Shown: one piece after another, positions 20,423-29,166 of the stretch | How positions within the stretch are numbered: position 1 is the stretch's first letter | Layout: each line of letters starts with the position of its first letter | Source: Chloroflexota bacterium | Lineage (GTDB): Bacteria; Chloroflexota; Anaerolineae; Anaerolineales; Villigracilaceae | Assembly (NCBI GenBank): GCA_016235445.1 | Contig: JACRLB010000019.1 | Span: 1 to 64,000 of the forward strand | Direction: 5' to 3' | DNA length: 64,000 nucleotides | Program-made: the position numbers and the translations under genes | Notes under the pieces: generated by a model | The model's input: the letters and a program-made list of their open reading frames with translations, nothing else | What the model was told of the DNA's origin: nothing | Databases searched by the model: none

Positions 20423-20595
20423 AGAGCGTAATTGGTAATTCGTAATTTGTTGTTTCAGCGTGTGAGTGAGGCCTTGCAAGGCGAAAAACGCAAATCTGGT
20501 GTCGATACTAGGCAAGAGCAAAAGGCGCGGCTATTCAACCACCAATCGAAAATCATAAATCCAAAATCGTAAATCGTAAATTGAAAGGTTTTTCA

Positions 20596-21084
20596 ATGAC
20601 CGAAAAAGCATTCCAGGATTACTACCCCGATCATATGGCGCACTGTTATGGCTGTGGAAGTTTAAATGAGTTGGGGCATCAGATTAAAAGCCATTGGGAC
20701 GGGGAAGAATCCGTTGCGTATTTTCAACCCAAGCCGTTTCATACCGCCATCCCTGGCTATGTCTACGGCGGCCTGCTGGCTTCGTTGATCGATTGTCACG
20801 GCACCGGCACCGCCGCTGCGGCAGGCTACCGCGCCGAAAACCGCGCCATGGATACCGAGCCGCCTCTCCGTTACCTCACCGCCTCCCTGCACGTGGATTA
20901 TCTCAAGCCCACGCCGCTGGGTCCCAAACTGGAAATCCGCGGGAGAGTGAAGGAAATAAAGGGGCGCAAGGTTGTCATCGAAGAATGGATCGTGGTGAAT
21001 GGGGTGATTACTGTGCGCGGTGAGTTGGTGGCTGTGCAGGTGCCGGATGAGTTGGTGAGGGATTTGCTGAAGGATGAAGGATAA
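20596..21084 (+). CDS. PaaI-like hotdog-fold thioesterase
   Basis: A 162-aa hotdog-fold protein, probably an acyl-CoA thioesterase. 'MAHCYGCGSLNELGHQIKSH' at the N-terminus, 'GYVYGGLLASLIDCHGTGTA' (the conserved Gly-Gly turn and helix with the acidic residue) and 'TASLHVDYLKPTPLGPKLEI' are typical of the PaaI/4HBT group. The ATG at 20596 is preceded by AAAGG; the in-frame TTG at 20581 lies before that site. The 173-bp gap upstream contains only AT-rich imperfect repeats of the GTAATTGGTAATT kind. Substrate unknown. Confidence 0.82.
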   Translation: MTEKAFQDYYPDHMAHCYGCGSLNELGHQIKSHWDGEESVAYFQPKPFHTAIPGYVYGGLLASLIDCHGTGTAAAAGYRAENRAMDTEPPLRYLTASLHVDYLKPTPLGPKLEIRGRVKEIKGRKVVIEEWIVVNGVITVRGELVAVQVPDELVRDLLKDEG

Positions 21085-21160
21085 AAGAAGTCAACAGTGA
21101 GATAGGACGCTTGGAGCACATCTCTGGTTTTGGAGTGATCACCGCCGTGACAGTCTACGC

Positions 21161-21238
21161 GGGTGTGGGGCAAATCTTCGATTTGCCCGCGCAAGTCAGA
21201 GACTTGCGTTACATTTCCAAAACTTTAGTCCACACCCC
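21161..21238 (+). repeat. Palindromic intergenic repeat, family A (copy 3)
   Basis: GTGTGGGGCAAATCTTCGATTTG, then CAAGTCAGAGACTTG and ATTTCCAAAACTTTAGTCCAC. The left arm is truncated (the TATTTTTTCGG block is missing) and both inner stems are present. The 21085-21410 gap holds this element and a promoter; no gene is seen. Confidence 0.75.
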
Positions 21239-21326
21239 GGAACGCAGAAAAGCAGAGCGCACTTCCAGGTTCTCTCCTCTGGCAAGTCTCTCCTCATGGG
21301 GCGGGTGATTTTTGTTAATATGGCAG

Positions 21327-21354
21327 TTGCGTTCTGTTTTTCGGGGGGTATAAT
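21327..21354 (+). promoter_or_regulatory. Putative promoter of the metallophosphoesterase gene
   Basis: TTGCGT (21327-21332), 16-bp spacer, perfect TATAAT (21349-21354), about 55 bp upstream of the start codon. Confidence 0.5.
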
Positions 21355-21410
21355 CAGCCAATCGAAACTGCACCACCTCTGCAAGCCATCCCACTTTAAA
21401 GGATTTGCAT

Positions 21411-22352
21411 GTGACTACAATCTTCTTTGCCACGGACATTCACGGGTCGGATATTTGTTGGAGCAAGTTTTTGAATGCGGGGAAGTTCTACGGCGCGGAT
21501 CAGTTGATCCTCGGCGGCGATATGACGGGCAAGGCGGTGGTCCCGTTTGTGCATCAGGGCGGCAGTAATTATCGCATCACTTTACTTGAACAGGTGTTTG
21601 ATACTACGAACAACGACGAATTGCAGGACATTGTCAAACGTGTCCGCAGTCGTGGTTATTATCCCTACATGACCAACCCCGATGAAATTGCCGAATTGGA
21701 AAAAAACCCAGAACGCGTCAGCGGGATATTTCTTGCCGAAGTGCTCAAGGTCGTCCAGCAGTGGATGGACCTGGCGGATAAAAAACTGGAAGGCACGGAT
21801 ATGAAACTCTACTGCTGTCCGGGCAACGATGATATGGATGAAGTGGACGAGATCGTTCGGGCGAGCCGCAGTGTGGTTCTGGCCGAAGGGCAGGTGACTA
21901 TCCTGAAGAGCGGCCACGAGATGATTGCCTCAGGCTGGAGCAACAGAACTCCCTGGGACACGCACCGTGAAGAGGACGAGGATCAGCTCAAAGTCAGGTA
22001 TGAAGCGATGACGTCCCAATTGAAAGACCCGCACAATGCCATCTTTAATATCCACGTGCCGCCTTATAAATCCCAACTGGATGAAGCTCCCGAATTGGAT
22101 AAGGATTTACGTCCCATTTTAGCGGGCAATGCCTTGAAGCCTGTTGGTTCCACCGCCCTGCGTGAAGCGATAGAAAACGCCCAGCCGTTGCTTGGCTTGC
22201 ATGGGCACATCCACGAAGGACGCGGCGTTTCGAGAATTGGAAAAACTCTTTGCGTCAACCCGGGTTCCATGTATGAACAGGGAACCTTGCTTGGCGCAAT
22301 TGTAAAACTTGGCAGGAAAAAAGTTGAAGATTATGTTTTGACGACAGGGTAA
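21411..22352 (+). CDS. Calcineurin-like metallophosphoesterase
   Basis: A 313-aa two-metal phosphoesterase. The family's ligand blocks are in order: D-x-H in 'FFATDIHGSD', 'LILGGDMTGK', 'CCPGNDDMD' (GN-D/H), the isolated His in 'IFNIHVPPYKS', and 'GLHGHIHEGRG'. It starts at the GTG at 21411 with AAAGGA nine bases upstream; the TTG two codons earlier would have no spacing for that site. Substrate (nucleotide, phosphodiester or protein) cannot be inferred. 'CVNPGSMYEQG' at the end is typical of the YfcE/Mre11-like subfamilies. The APC permease follows after an AT-rich palindrome. Confidence 0.88.
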   Translation: MTTIFFATDIHGSDICWSKFLNAGKFYGADQLILGGDMTGKAVVPFVHQGGSNYRITLLEQVFDTTNNDELQDIVKRVRSRGYYPYMTNPDEIAELEKNPERVSGIFLAEVLKVVQQWMDLADKKLEGTDMKLYCCPGNDDMDEVDEIVRASRSVVLAEGQVTILKSGHEMIASGWSNRTPWDTHREEDEDQLKVRYEAMTSQLKDPHNAIFNIHVPPYKSQLDEAPELDKDLRPILAGNALKPVGSTALREAIENAQPLLGLHGHIHEGRGVSRIGKTLCVNPGSMYEQGTLLGAIVKLGRKKVEDYVLTTG

Positions 22353-22354
22353 CA

Positions 22355-22391
22355 GCGAATTACCAATTACCGCGTAATGGGTAATTCGTAA
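22355..22391. repeat. AT-rich palindrome, family C
   Basis: GCGAATTACCAATTACCGCG pairs imperfectly with CGTAATGGGTAATTCGTAA. It is the same TAATTACCAATTA vocabulary as in the nuo gene spacers. Confidence 0.7.
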
Positions 22392-22425
22392 ATAAAAGAA
22401 ATAAAAACCAAAAGAGGAGAGAGTT

Positions 22426-24093
22426 ATGAGCAACTTGTTTGTCCGTAAGGCGACTGGCATGGTGCGTTCGTGGTCAGTCTTCGACGCGTTCATTTACGCG
22501 TTCTTTTCCATCAATATTGTGACATTGGGATTCTACAGTTTCAGCCAGATGTATTTCTTTGGTGGCGGCATGATCAACTCGTTGGTCGTGAGCGCCATCT
22601 TTTTGATCTTTGAGATCATCGTCTATGCCTCGCTGATTGCGGTCATGCCGCGCTCGGGCGGCGATTACGTCTGGATGACACGCATCTTTGGCGGAGGCAT
22701 TGGCTTCATCCTTGCCATTACAGGCTGGTGGTTCACCCTCTGGCTCTGGACGCCGATCTATGGCGACATGCTGCGCCAATTTGTCATCACCCCATTGCTT
22801 GGAGTATTGGGACAGCAAGACCTGGCATTGTGGTTCTCCGGCAAAGGGACCCCGTTGTTCGTCAGCACCTTGATTGCCATTGGGTTTGTGTCTGTTGTGA
22901 TTGCAATGGGTATGAAGACCTATGCCCGCGTTCAAAAATATTCCTTCTATGCTGGAATGCTTGGCCTGCTGATTGTGATCGTCCTGCTCTTCACAGGCTC
23001 TCACGATGCTTTCAAGGCAGGCTACGATGCGAATGCAACCGCCTTGTTTGGCTCCCAACCCGGGGCGTATGATGCCACCGTTCAGGCAGGCACAGATGCG
23101 GGCGCGGCCACGCCTCTCACTGGCGGTACTCTCAATCTGGTTTTCCTCACGCTTCCGTGGCTCGTGTTCTTTAACTTGTGGCCGAACTGGGGCGCAACCC
23201 TTTATGGCGAAGTGCGCGGCGCAACAGATTACAAGCGCAACTTCTCAGGCATGGCCTGGGCGCTTGGCTCGGTGACTGTGCTCGGCATCATCTTCTTCCT
23301 CGGCGTGGCAAAGACCATCGGCTGGGATTTCTACATGCAGTCCAACGGCGCCTGGTGGAATTACGCCTGGGCTTATGTCACCGACAAACCGCCACTGCCC
23401 ATTTGGCCTTACCCCGCTTTGTTGGCAGTCTTCCTTACCACAAACCGCTTCGTTCAAATCCTCGTCGTTGTTTTGATGAGCTTCTGGTGGTTTGGCTGGG
23501 CAGGGACGTTGTTCCTTTCCTCGACCCGTGTGATCTTCGCCGCCGCGTTCGACCGTCTGCTCCCCGAGAAGGTCGCCGAATTGAACAAAAACGGAACCCC
23601 CATCAATGCCATGCTGTTGATGGTGCTACCCGCCATTCTGGTTTCCTACCTCTATGCTTATAACGTCGGCGCAGCCGCAGACGGCACGGGCGGTTTCTAT
23701 ACGATCACCCTTGCCGCCACACAAGGGATTGCGATCATGTACTTCGGCACAGCCATCGCCGCAATCGTCCTTCCATATAAAAAGAAGGAGCTTTTCGAGG
23801 CTTCTCCAATTGCCCAGATGAAAGTGGCTGGAATTCCGCTCATCACCGTTGCCGGCCTGATCTTCGGCGGCTTCCTGGCCTTCCTGCTCGTGGAATGGAT
23901 GTTTGACCCCTGGCTCAACACAGGCGGAGAAGGCGCGGGTTTGTACGGCATCAGCTTTAAGAATACAAACTCCATCATCTTCCTGCTCGTCTGCTATGGC
24001 TTGTCCGCCTCCATTTACTACGGCTTCAAGTCCTACCGCCAAAAAGGCGGCATCGACATGGACAAGGTCCAGACCGAAATTCCTGTAGAATAG
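22426..24093 (+). CDS. APC-superfamily amino acid/amine permease
   Basis: A 555-aa integral membrane transporter with about 12 hydrophobic segments. The N-terminal 'SVFDAFIYAFFSINIVTLGF' and 'AVMPRSGGDYVWMTRIFGGG' (equivalent of the APC 'PxSGGxYxY' motif) place it in the amino acid-polyamine-organocation superfamily. An insertion rich in Asp/Ala/Thr around residues 205-235 probably forms an external loop. The start has a strong GGAGAGAG site. The substrate is not determined. Its neighbour is a choline-kinase-like gene, so choline, ethanolamine or another amine is a reasonable guess. A perfect hairpin follows the gene. Confidence 0.88.
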   Translation: MSNLFVRKATGMVRSWSVFDAFIYAFFSINIVTLGFYSFSQMYFFGGGMINSLVVSAIFLIFEIIVYASLIAVMPRSGGDYVWMTRIFGGGIGFILAITGWWFTLWLWTPIYGDMLRQFVITPLLGVLGQQDLALWFSGKGTPLFVSTLIAIGFVSVVIAMGMKTYARVQKYSFYAGMLGLLIVIVLLFTGSHDAFKAGYDANATALFGSQPGAYDATVQAGTDAGAATPLTGGTLNLVFLTLPWLVFFNLWPNWGATLYGEVRGATDYKRNFSGMAWALGSVTVLGIIFFLGVAKTIGWDFYMQSNGAWWNYAWAYVTDKPPLPIWPYPALLAVFLTTNRFVQILVVVLMSFWWFGWAGTLFLSSTRVIFAAAFDRLLPEKVAELNKNGTPINAMLLMVLPAILVSYLYAYNVGAAADGTGGFYTITLAATQGIAIMYFGTAIAAIVLPYKKKELFEASPIAQMKVAGIPLITVAGLIFGGFLAFLLVEWMFDPWLNTGGEGAGLYGISFKNTNSIIFLLVCYGLSASIYYGFKSYRQKGGIDMDKVQTEIPVE

Positions 24094-24106
24094 TAATATG
24101 AAGTTG

Positions 24107-24146
24107 GGTGACTGTCACCTTCAAGGTGACAGTCACCTTTTGTTTT
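24107..24146 (+). terminator. Perfect 14-bp hairpin after the permease
   Basis: GGTGACTGTCACCT, 3-nt loop, AGGTGACAGTCACC, then TTTTGTTTT. Each arm is itself a partial palindrome (GTGACWGTCAC). It reads as a terminator or attenuator between the permease and the kinase. Confidence 0.75.
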
Positions 24147-24155
24147 GGAGCGCCT

Positions 24156-25058
24156 ATGTCTGTAATCGAAGAAGTCGTTGAGAAAGTGGAAGAATGGAAA
24201 GATGGGGATGTTCAAATTCAACATCTTTCTGGCGGGTTGACGAATACGAACTACAAAGTCACTGTGAATGGAAAACCATTTTTTATCCGCGTGCCGGGCG
24301 AAGGCACGGAACTGCTGGCAATAGACCGCAACAACGAATATCACAGCGCCAAAGCCGCCGCGCAGGCGGGCGTTGGCCCGAAAGTTTTATATCATTTCCC
24401 CGAATACAACGTGATGATTCTGGAATTCCTGAACGGCGTTACCATGTCCAGAGATTCGCTGAACGCGCCCGGAATGCCAAAGCGGATGGCTGACTCGATC
24501 AAGAGACTCCACGCTGGAGAACGCCTCCTGCTCGACTTCAACATGTTCCGCCTCACAGAGTATTACCTCCGCCTTTGCAAAGAGCGGAGCATCAAAATCC
24601 CCGACGGTTATCTCGAAAGAATGCAAACAGTAACGCAGATCGAAAAAGCCATGTCCGTGAAGCCGCTGGCAACCGTCCCTTGCAACAACGACCTCCTCGC
24701 CGAAAACTACATCGACGACGGCAAACAACTCTGGCTCATCGACTACGAATACAGCGGCAACAACGACCCAACTTTTGAACTCGGAAACACCTGCCAGGAA
24801 ATGCAGTTCAACGACCAGCAGATCATGGAAGTCTGCGAGGCTTATTTTGGCGAGGCATCTGCTGATAAAATTGCCCGCATGAAATTGAACATGGTCATGT
24901 CTGACGTGGGCTGGGGATTGTGGGCCGCCATTCAAGCCAATATCTCCACCATCGACTTTGACTTTTGGGGCTGGGCCATCGAACGCTGGGGCAGGGCAAT
25001 GGAAAAAATGGATTCGGCGGAATTCCCCCTCTGGCTGAAAGATGTACAGGCATCATAA
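24156..25058 (+). CDS. Choline/ethanolamine kinase-like phosphotransferase
   Basis: A 300-aa protein of the aminoglycoside phosphotransferase/choline kinase fold. 'QHLSGGLTNTNYKVTVNGKP' is the glycine-rich N-lobe, 'VMILEFLNGVTMS' the hinge, 'PCNNDLLAENYI' the Brenner catalytic loop (Asn where most members have His; the catalytic Asp is kept) and 'LWLIDYEYSGNNDPTFELG' the metal-binding DxE motif. The start is the ATG at 24156; an in-frame GTG at 24108 lies inside the terminator hairpin. It is followed without any gap by a nucleotidyltransferase-like gene. Likely product: phosphocholine or another phosphorylated amine alcohol for surface decoration or lipid synthesis (inference). Confidence 0.82.
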   Translation: MSVIEEVVEKVEEWKDGDVQIQHLSGGLTNTNYKVTVNGKPFFIRVPGEGTELLAIDRNNEYHSAKAAAQAGVGPKVLYHFPEYNVMILEFLNGVTMSRDSLNAPGMPKRMADSIKRLHAGERLLLDFNMFRLTEYYLRLCKERSIKIPDGYLERMQTVTQIEKAMSVKPLATVPCNNDLLAENYIDDGKQLWLIDYEYSGNNDPTFELGNTCQEMQFNDQQIMEVCEAYFGEASADKIARMKLNMVMSDVGWGLWAAIQANISTIDFDFWGWAIERWGRAMEKMDSAEFPLWLKDVQAS

Positions 25059-25814
25059 ATGGAAACGAATCAGACCGAGATATTCAATGAAATGCACCGC
25101 CTCATCAAGGCAGGGGATGGAAAAAAAATCCAACTCCGCGCCATCGGCGGGCTGGCAGTTCAGGCGCACAACAAAACCAACCACCCGCTTTTTGCGCGTG
25201 AATTCGCCGACCTGGATTTTGTAGTCGCCAGCAAACAACGCCGTAGCTTTGAAGCCTTCATGCCCGAAGTCGGCTATCAGCCAAATAAAAAATTCAACAT
25301 CATGAACGGCGACCAACGCCAGATTTACTATCACGAGACCACCGAAATGAAAGTAGATATCTTCGTCGGCGACTTTGAAATGTGCCACAAAATTCCCCTC
25401 GAAGACCGCCTCACCGCCGACCCCGTCACCATACCGCTCGCCGAATTACTGCTCTCCAAAGCGCAGATCGTGGAACTCAACCGCAAAGACGCGCTTGATC
25501 TAACATCCATTTTATTGAACAATGAAACTGGCGACGGCGATAACGAAACCATCAACCTGAAAATTCTCGCCCAGTTATGCAGTCAGGATTGGGGCTTGTA
25601 CAAAACCACCTCCATCAATTTGCGGCGCGTTGTCGAACTGGTCGACGAAAAAGATATCAGCCTTACACACGATGAACGCGGCCTCATCATCCGCCGCGTG
25701 CGCGAGATCGAAAAAACATTTGCCGAAATGCAAAAACCCGTCGCCTGGCAATTACGCGACCGCGTCGGCACCCGCATCAAATGGTACATCGAAGTGGAAG
25801 AAGTCTCGCGATGA
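25059..25814 (+). CDS. Nucleotidyltransferase-fold protein
   Basis: A 251-aa protein whose ATG directly follows the TAA of the kinase-like gene, so the two are translationally coupled. 'LRAIGGLAVQAHN', 'EFADLDFVVASKQ' (first acidic pair) and 'EMKVDIFVGDFEM' (third Asp) match the DNA-polymerase-beta-like minimal nucleotidyltransferase fold seen in AbiEii-like and LinB/aminoglycoside-transferase proteins, with a helical C-terminal half. It is not a LicC-type cytidylyltransferase, because the 'GxGxRxxP' start is absent. It could modify a small molecule made by the preceding kinase or act independently. Function unproven. Confidence 0.65.
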   Translation: METNQTEIFNEMHRLIKAGDGKKIQLRAIGGLAVQAHNKTNHPLFAREFADLDFVVASKQRRSFEAFMPEVGYQPNKKFNIMNGDQRQIYYHETTEMKVDIFVGDFEMCHKIPLEDRLTADPVTIPLAELLLSKAQIVELNRKDALDLTSILLNNETGDGDNETINLKILAQLCSQDWGLYKTTSINLRRVVELVDEKDISLTHDERGLIIRRVREIEKTFAEMQKPVAWQLRDRVGTRIKWYIEVEEVSR

Positions 25815-25984
25815 AAAAACTTCGGCTTTTACTTGCCCTGCTGATTCTTGCAGTTTCATTTTCCCTTTTACTTTGGGGATATTTGCCCAACCCGCGTGAA
25901 GTGATTGACAGGGACATCCCGCCTGCCGAGATGCAACTCCCAACTCCCACCTCGCTTCATCCTTACCCGTTGCCTGTTTTATGA
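25811..25984 (+). CDS. Small single-span membrane protein
   Basis: A 57-aa ORF that overlaps the preceding gene by 4 nt (ATGA) and the next gene by 4 nt (ATGA), which strongly supports it being real. It starts MKKLRLLLALLILAVSFSLL, a single hydrophobic helix or uncleaved signal sequence, followed by a Pro-rich tail. No lipobox Cys is present. Unknown function; probably works with the next envelope protein. Confidence 0.55.
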   Translation: MKKLRLLLALLILAVSFSLLLWGYLPNPREVIDRDIPPAEMQLPTPTSLHPYPLPVL

Positions 25985-26727
25985 CCTACAAACATTTTTC
26001 CCCCCGAATCATTTCCCTGCTCATCGCCGCGCTGACGATTGCTCTCGTCAACTATGCCTGCGGCGTTGTCACTTCCCCCATAGCCCAGCCTCCCGCAGAC
26101 GCAGGCTCTGAACCCGCCGCAACCTTTATTGCTCCGCAAGCCACTCAGTCCGCATCCACAGCAGAGACACAACCCGCCATCCCAGAGACGCGCCGCCTCA
26201 CCCTGGAATATCCCCCCAAAATGAAAGCAGGCGCCGAGAGTGACGTGATCCGCCTGACGCTCGAGGTGGATGAGCAGGGCAACATCACTCCCACCGCGCA
26301 GGTGGAAGGGAACGTGATCACTGGCGAAACGATCCAAATCCCCAATTTATATGAAACACACACCGTCACCGCCGAAGCGCGGATTGATATGGCTGGCATG
26401 GATATTCAACCCGCTGGCGCGATTTACGAACCGATGACCCCCGGCCAGCCTGTGAAATTTTTCTGGAGCATCCGCCCGCAAGAGACGGGGGTGTATCGCG
26501 GCACGGTCTGGTTGCATTTGGTTTTTGTGGACCGCATCAGCGGGGCAGAAAGCCGAATGGCTGTATCAGCCCAGGTCGTAGAGATCGAGGCGGTGGACTT
26601 CTTTGGATTCTCCGTCAACCTGGCGAGGACTTCAGGCGTGGTGGGTTCTGTCGTGGGTGGCATCGTCGGCTTCCCGTTTTTGGAGGATATCGTCAAGTTT
26701 TTGTTTCGGAGGAGAAGAAGGAAGTGA
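25981..26727 (+). CDS. Envelope protein of unknown function with C-terminal membrane segment
   Basis: A 248-aa protein. An N-terminal hydrophobic segment contains 'LVNYACGVV', a possible but atypical lipobox around Cys27, followed by a Pro/Ala/Thr-rich linker. A beta-rich domain (about 70-205) includes 'PMTPGQPVKFFWSIRPQETG' and 'GTVWLHLVFVDR'. A second hydrophobic segment (about 215-235) precedes a polybasic end 'FLFRRRRRK'. The architecture suggests an extracytoplasmic domain held at both ends, with the basic tail inside the cell. It ends the five-gene run that begins with the permease. Confidence 0.6.
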   Translation: MTYKHFSPRIISLLIAALTIALVNYACGVVTSPIAQPPADAGSEPAATFIAPQATQSASTAETQPAIPETRRLTLEYPPKMKAGAESDVIRLTLEVDEQGNITPTAQVEGNVITGETIQIPNLYETHTVTAEARIDMAGMDIQPAGAIYEPMTPGQPVKFFWSIRPQETGVYRGTVWLHLVFVDRISGAESRMAVSAQVVEIEAVDFFGFSVNLARTSGVVGSVVGGIVGFPFLEDIVKFLFRRRRRK

Positions 26728-26855
26728 CAGGAGAAAGCGGGGAAAAATATGACGAATATCACCTAAAAAATTGACATGCTTTACGGGAAGGCCGTTTGTT
26801 CTCTATGGTACAATTTGCGAACTTGTTGTAATAAATTTCACGACGGAGTACTTAA

Positions 26856-27209
26856 ATGAACGAGTGGCTGTATGTAGCTTTGTTTATTGTTGTCGGGATG
26901 ATCATCCCCATCGGCGCGATCGCGGCAGGCTTTATCTTCGGACCCAAAAAGCCAAACCCCATTAAACAATCAACTTATGAATGCGGTATCGAGCCAGTCG
27001 GCGAGGCATGGATCCAGTTCAAGGCGCAGTATTATATTTTTGCGCTGGTCTTCCTTGTCTTCGACGTGGAGGCGGTTTTCCTTTTTCCGTGGGCTGTAAA
27101 AATTGGACAGCTTGGGTTGTATGCAGTGATTGAGGGCATTGTATTTGTGGGCATCCTGGTTGTTGGCCTGGTGTACACCTGGCGCAAGGGAATGTTGGAA
27201 TGGGTGTAG
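26856..27209 (+). CDS. nuoA: NADH-quinone oxidoreductase subunit A
   Basis: A 117-aa membrane subunit of complex I with three transmembrane helices. Conserved features are 'KQSTYECGIEPVG' (the loop near the quinone site with its conserved Cys) and 'FVFDVEAVFLFPW' with the essential acidic residues. CGGAG precedes the ATG. In most bacteria nuoB, C and D follow; here nuoH comes next after a 163-bp gap holding a palindrome. Confidence 0.95.
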   Translation: MNEWLYVALFIVVGMIIPIGAIAAGFIFGPKKPNPIKQSTYECGIEPVGEAWIQFKAQYYIFALVFLVFDVEAVFLFPWAVKIGQLGLYAVIEGIVFVGILVVGLVYTWRKGMLEWV

Positions 27210-27282
27210 TTTTCAAGTAAATAATAGAGAAGGCTGATTGGATTAAATCCTTTCAGCCTTTTCTTTGTGTAATAAGGAAAAT

Positions 27283-27357
27283 CCCCCTCACCCTAGCCCT
27301 CTCCCGAAGGGAGAGGGGACTCCCTTCCCCTTCGGGGGAAGGGTAGGGGATGAGGGA
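27283..27357. repeat. Palindromic repeat, family D, between nuoA and nuoH
   Basis: CCCCCTCACCCTAGCCCTCT, CCCGAAGGGAGAGGGGAC, then a second hairpin CCCTTCCCCTTCGGGGGAAG and GGGTAGGGGATGAGGG. These are two nested hairpins of the same family that is translated inside ipk and murE. The frame of nuoH is open through it, but the real nuoH start lies after it. Confidence 0.8.
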
Positions 27358-27372
27358 GAAACAGGAGTGATT

Positions 27373-28569
27373 ATGAATTTTTGGAATGACCCACTAAAAG
27401 TCGCCGCGGGTTGGCTGGAAGGAATCTTCACGGGCTGGGGCATGGACGCTGTCCTTGCGCATGTGCTGGTGGTCTTCCTCGGCGTATTTCTGCTCATCAC
27501 AATCTTGATGGTGTTGGATATTTTCCTGGTGTGGATCGAGCGCAAGGTGGTGGCTCGCTTCCAGGACCGCATCGGCCCCAACCGTGTCGGCCCGTATGGT
27601 TTGATCCAGCCGTTTGCAGACATTATCAAACTCATCATTAAAGAAGATACCACCCCCGATGGCGCAGACAAGGTGGTCTACAACCTTGCGCCGATTCTTT
27701 CGATGATGTCTGTGCTCATCTTGTGGGCGATTGTGCCTCTGGCGCCCGTCATGCTGGGCGTGGATTTGAACGTCGGCGTGCTCTTTCTGATTGCCGCAGG
27801 CGCAATTGGCACACTCTCCATTATTATGGCGGGTTGGTCATCGAACAATAAATTTGCGATGATCGGCGGCTTTCGTCAGGTGGCGGTGATGGTGGCGTTC
27901 GAGATTCCCATGCTCACCATGCTGATGATCCCGACCATTTTTGCGGGTTCGATGAACATGAACGACATCATCGAGTCGCAGAACGTTTGGTACTTCATCA
28001 TTTCTCCGCTTGGCGCGTTGATCTTTTTGATCGCCGCGATTGCAGAGTTGGGACGCGCTCCCTTCGATCTAGCAGAAGGCGAATCCGAATTGGTGGCTGG
28101 TTTCAACATCGAATATTCAGGCATGAAGTTCGGCATGTTCTACGCGGGTGAACTTTTGCACGCCTTCACCTTCGGCGGTTTCTGGGCAATCCTATTCTTC
28201 GGCGGCTATCGTTTCTTCGGCCTGGAACAGGTCAGCCCCTTCCTTGCCATCCTCATTTTGGTTATCAAAGCCATGCTTGGTTACTGGGTCATCATGTGGG
28301 TCAAATACACCATGATGCGCATCCGTATCGACCAGATGCTTGGCTTCAACTGGAAATTCCTGACTCCGCTTTCATTTGCCCTTTTACTTGTCACCGCCTT
28401 GATGAATACGCTTCTGCGCGGTGCGGACGGCTGGCTCTACATCCTGGGCATGTTCCTCGCTAATGTAGTGACCGCCTGGGTCGCGCTGGAGATTGCGCGT
28501 TCGGTGAGTAAAAAAGAACGCGAACGAGTTGAGGGCGTGAAGCAGGTTGCCGAGGTGCATCATTCGTAA
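27373..28569 (+). CDS. nuoH: NADH-quinone oxidoreductase subunit H
   Basis: A 398-aa membrane subunit joining the quinone channel to the membrane arm. Motifs are 'WIERKVVARFQDRIGPNRVG', 'GLIQPFADIIKLIIKED' and 'AELGRAPFDLAEGESELVAG', with the conserved acidic loop residues. The ATG at 27373 follows GGAG with proper spacing. An upstream in-frame start at 27265 would add residues encoded by the palindromic repeat and is rejected. The C-terminus is slightly extended, with a Lys/Glu-rich tail. Confidence 0.96.
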   Translation: MNFWNDPLKVAAGWLEGIFTGWGMDAVLAHVLVVFLGVFLLITILMVLDIFLVWIERKVVARFQDRIGPNRVGPYGLIQPFADIIKLIIKEDTTPDGADKVVYNLAPILSMMSVLILWAIVPLAPVMLGVDLNVGVLFLIAAGAIGTLSIIMAGWSSNNKFAMIGGFRQVAVMVAFEIPMLTMLMIPTIFAGSMNMNDIIESQNVWYFIISPLGALIFLIAAIAELGRAPFDLAEGESELVAGFNIEYSGMKFGMFYAGELLHAFTFGGFWAILFFGGYRFFGLEQVSPFLAILILVIKAMLGYWVIMWVKYTMMRIRIDQMLGFNWKFLTPLSFALLLVTALMNTLLRGADGWLYILGMFLANVVTAWVALEIARSVSKKERERVEGVKQVAEVHHS

Positions 28570-28645
28570 GTAGTAATTGGTAAATAGTAATTGGTAAATG
28601 AAGTCCCCAGTCTCTAATTACCAATTACCAACAACGAATTACCAA
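28570..28645. repeat. AT-rich palindrome, family C, in the nuoH-nuoJ gap
   Basis: Two direct units of GTAATTGGTAAATA at 28572-28599 are opposed by CTAATTACCAATTACCAAC and GAATTACCAA at 28614-28645. The hairpin fills the gap up to the nuoJ ribosome-binding site. Confidence 0.75.
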
Positions 28646-28655
28646 AGGATTTTAT

Positions 28656-29165
28656 ATGACAGGCGAACAAATCATTTTTCTGATCGTGGCCCTCTTCACC
28701 CTCGGCTCTGCGCTGATGGTGGTGACGACGCGCAACTTGATCCATGCGGCGCTGTGGCTGGTTGCCACCCTGTTCGGTGTGGCGGTCATTTACGCGTTGT
28801 TGAATGCGGGTTTTATGGCGGTGGTGCAGGTGGTGGTGTACATCGGCGCGATTGCCATCCTCTTCATCTTTGCAGTGATGCTCACCCGCAAAGACTTGCG
28901 CGACAATACCCCGCAGACGAACAAGAACTGGTGGGCTGGCGCGCTTGTGGCGGCGCTGACTTTTGTGGGACTCGTTTTTACGCTCCAGAGTTGGAGCGGC
29001 TTCTCGAAGACAGCATCAGCCGTCCCGTTAGGCTTTGATGCGATCAGTCAGCTTGGTGAACAGTTGACATCGCCCACGGCCTACGTCCTGCCGTTTGAAG
29101 TTGCATCCGTCCTTCTGTTGGCGGCGTTGGTTGGCGCGGTGTATGTCGCGTTCAATAAAAAATAA
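28656..29165 (+). CDS. nuoJ: NADH-quinone oxidoreductase subunit J
   Basis: A 169-aa membrane subunit with five hydrophobic helices. 'RNLIHAALWLVATLFGVAVI' and 'VVQVVVYIGAIAILFIFAVM' (the third helix, with the pi-bulge region) are diagnostic. It starts after AAAGGA. nuoI, normally just upstream, is absent here. Confidence 0.94.
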   Translation: MTGEQIIFLIVALFTLGSALMVVTTRNLIHAALWLVATLFGVAVIYALLNAGFMAVVQVVVYIGAIAILFIFAVMLTRKDLRDNTPQTNKNWWAGALVAALTFVGLVFTLQSWSGFSKTASAVPLGFDAISQLGEQLTSPTAYVLPFEVASVLLLAALVGAVYVAFNKK

Positions 29166-29166
29166 A

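Noticed and set aside
24108-24155. GTG start 16 codons upstream for the choline-kinase-like gene
   Set aside because: The segment is a perfect terminator hairpin; the ATG at 24156 begins the conserved protein.
26771-26814. TTGACA plus TACAAT upstream of nuoA as a promoter pair
   Set aside because: The spacing is 32 bp, far outside the usual range; each may be chance or belong to another signal.
27265-27372. Extended N-terminus for nuoH
   Set aside because: The added residues are encoded by a palindromic repeat, while the ATG at 27373 has a good ribosome-binding site and gives the normal NuoH start.
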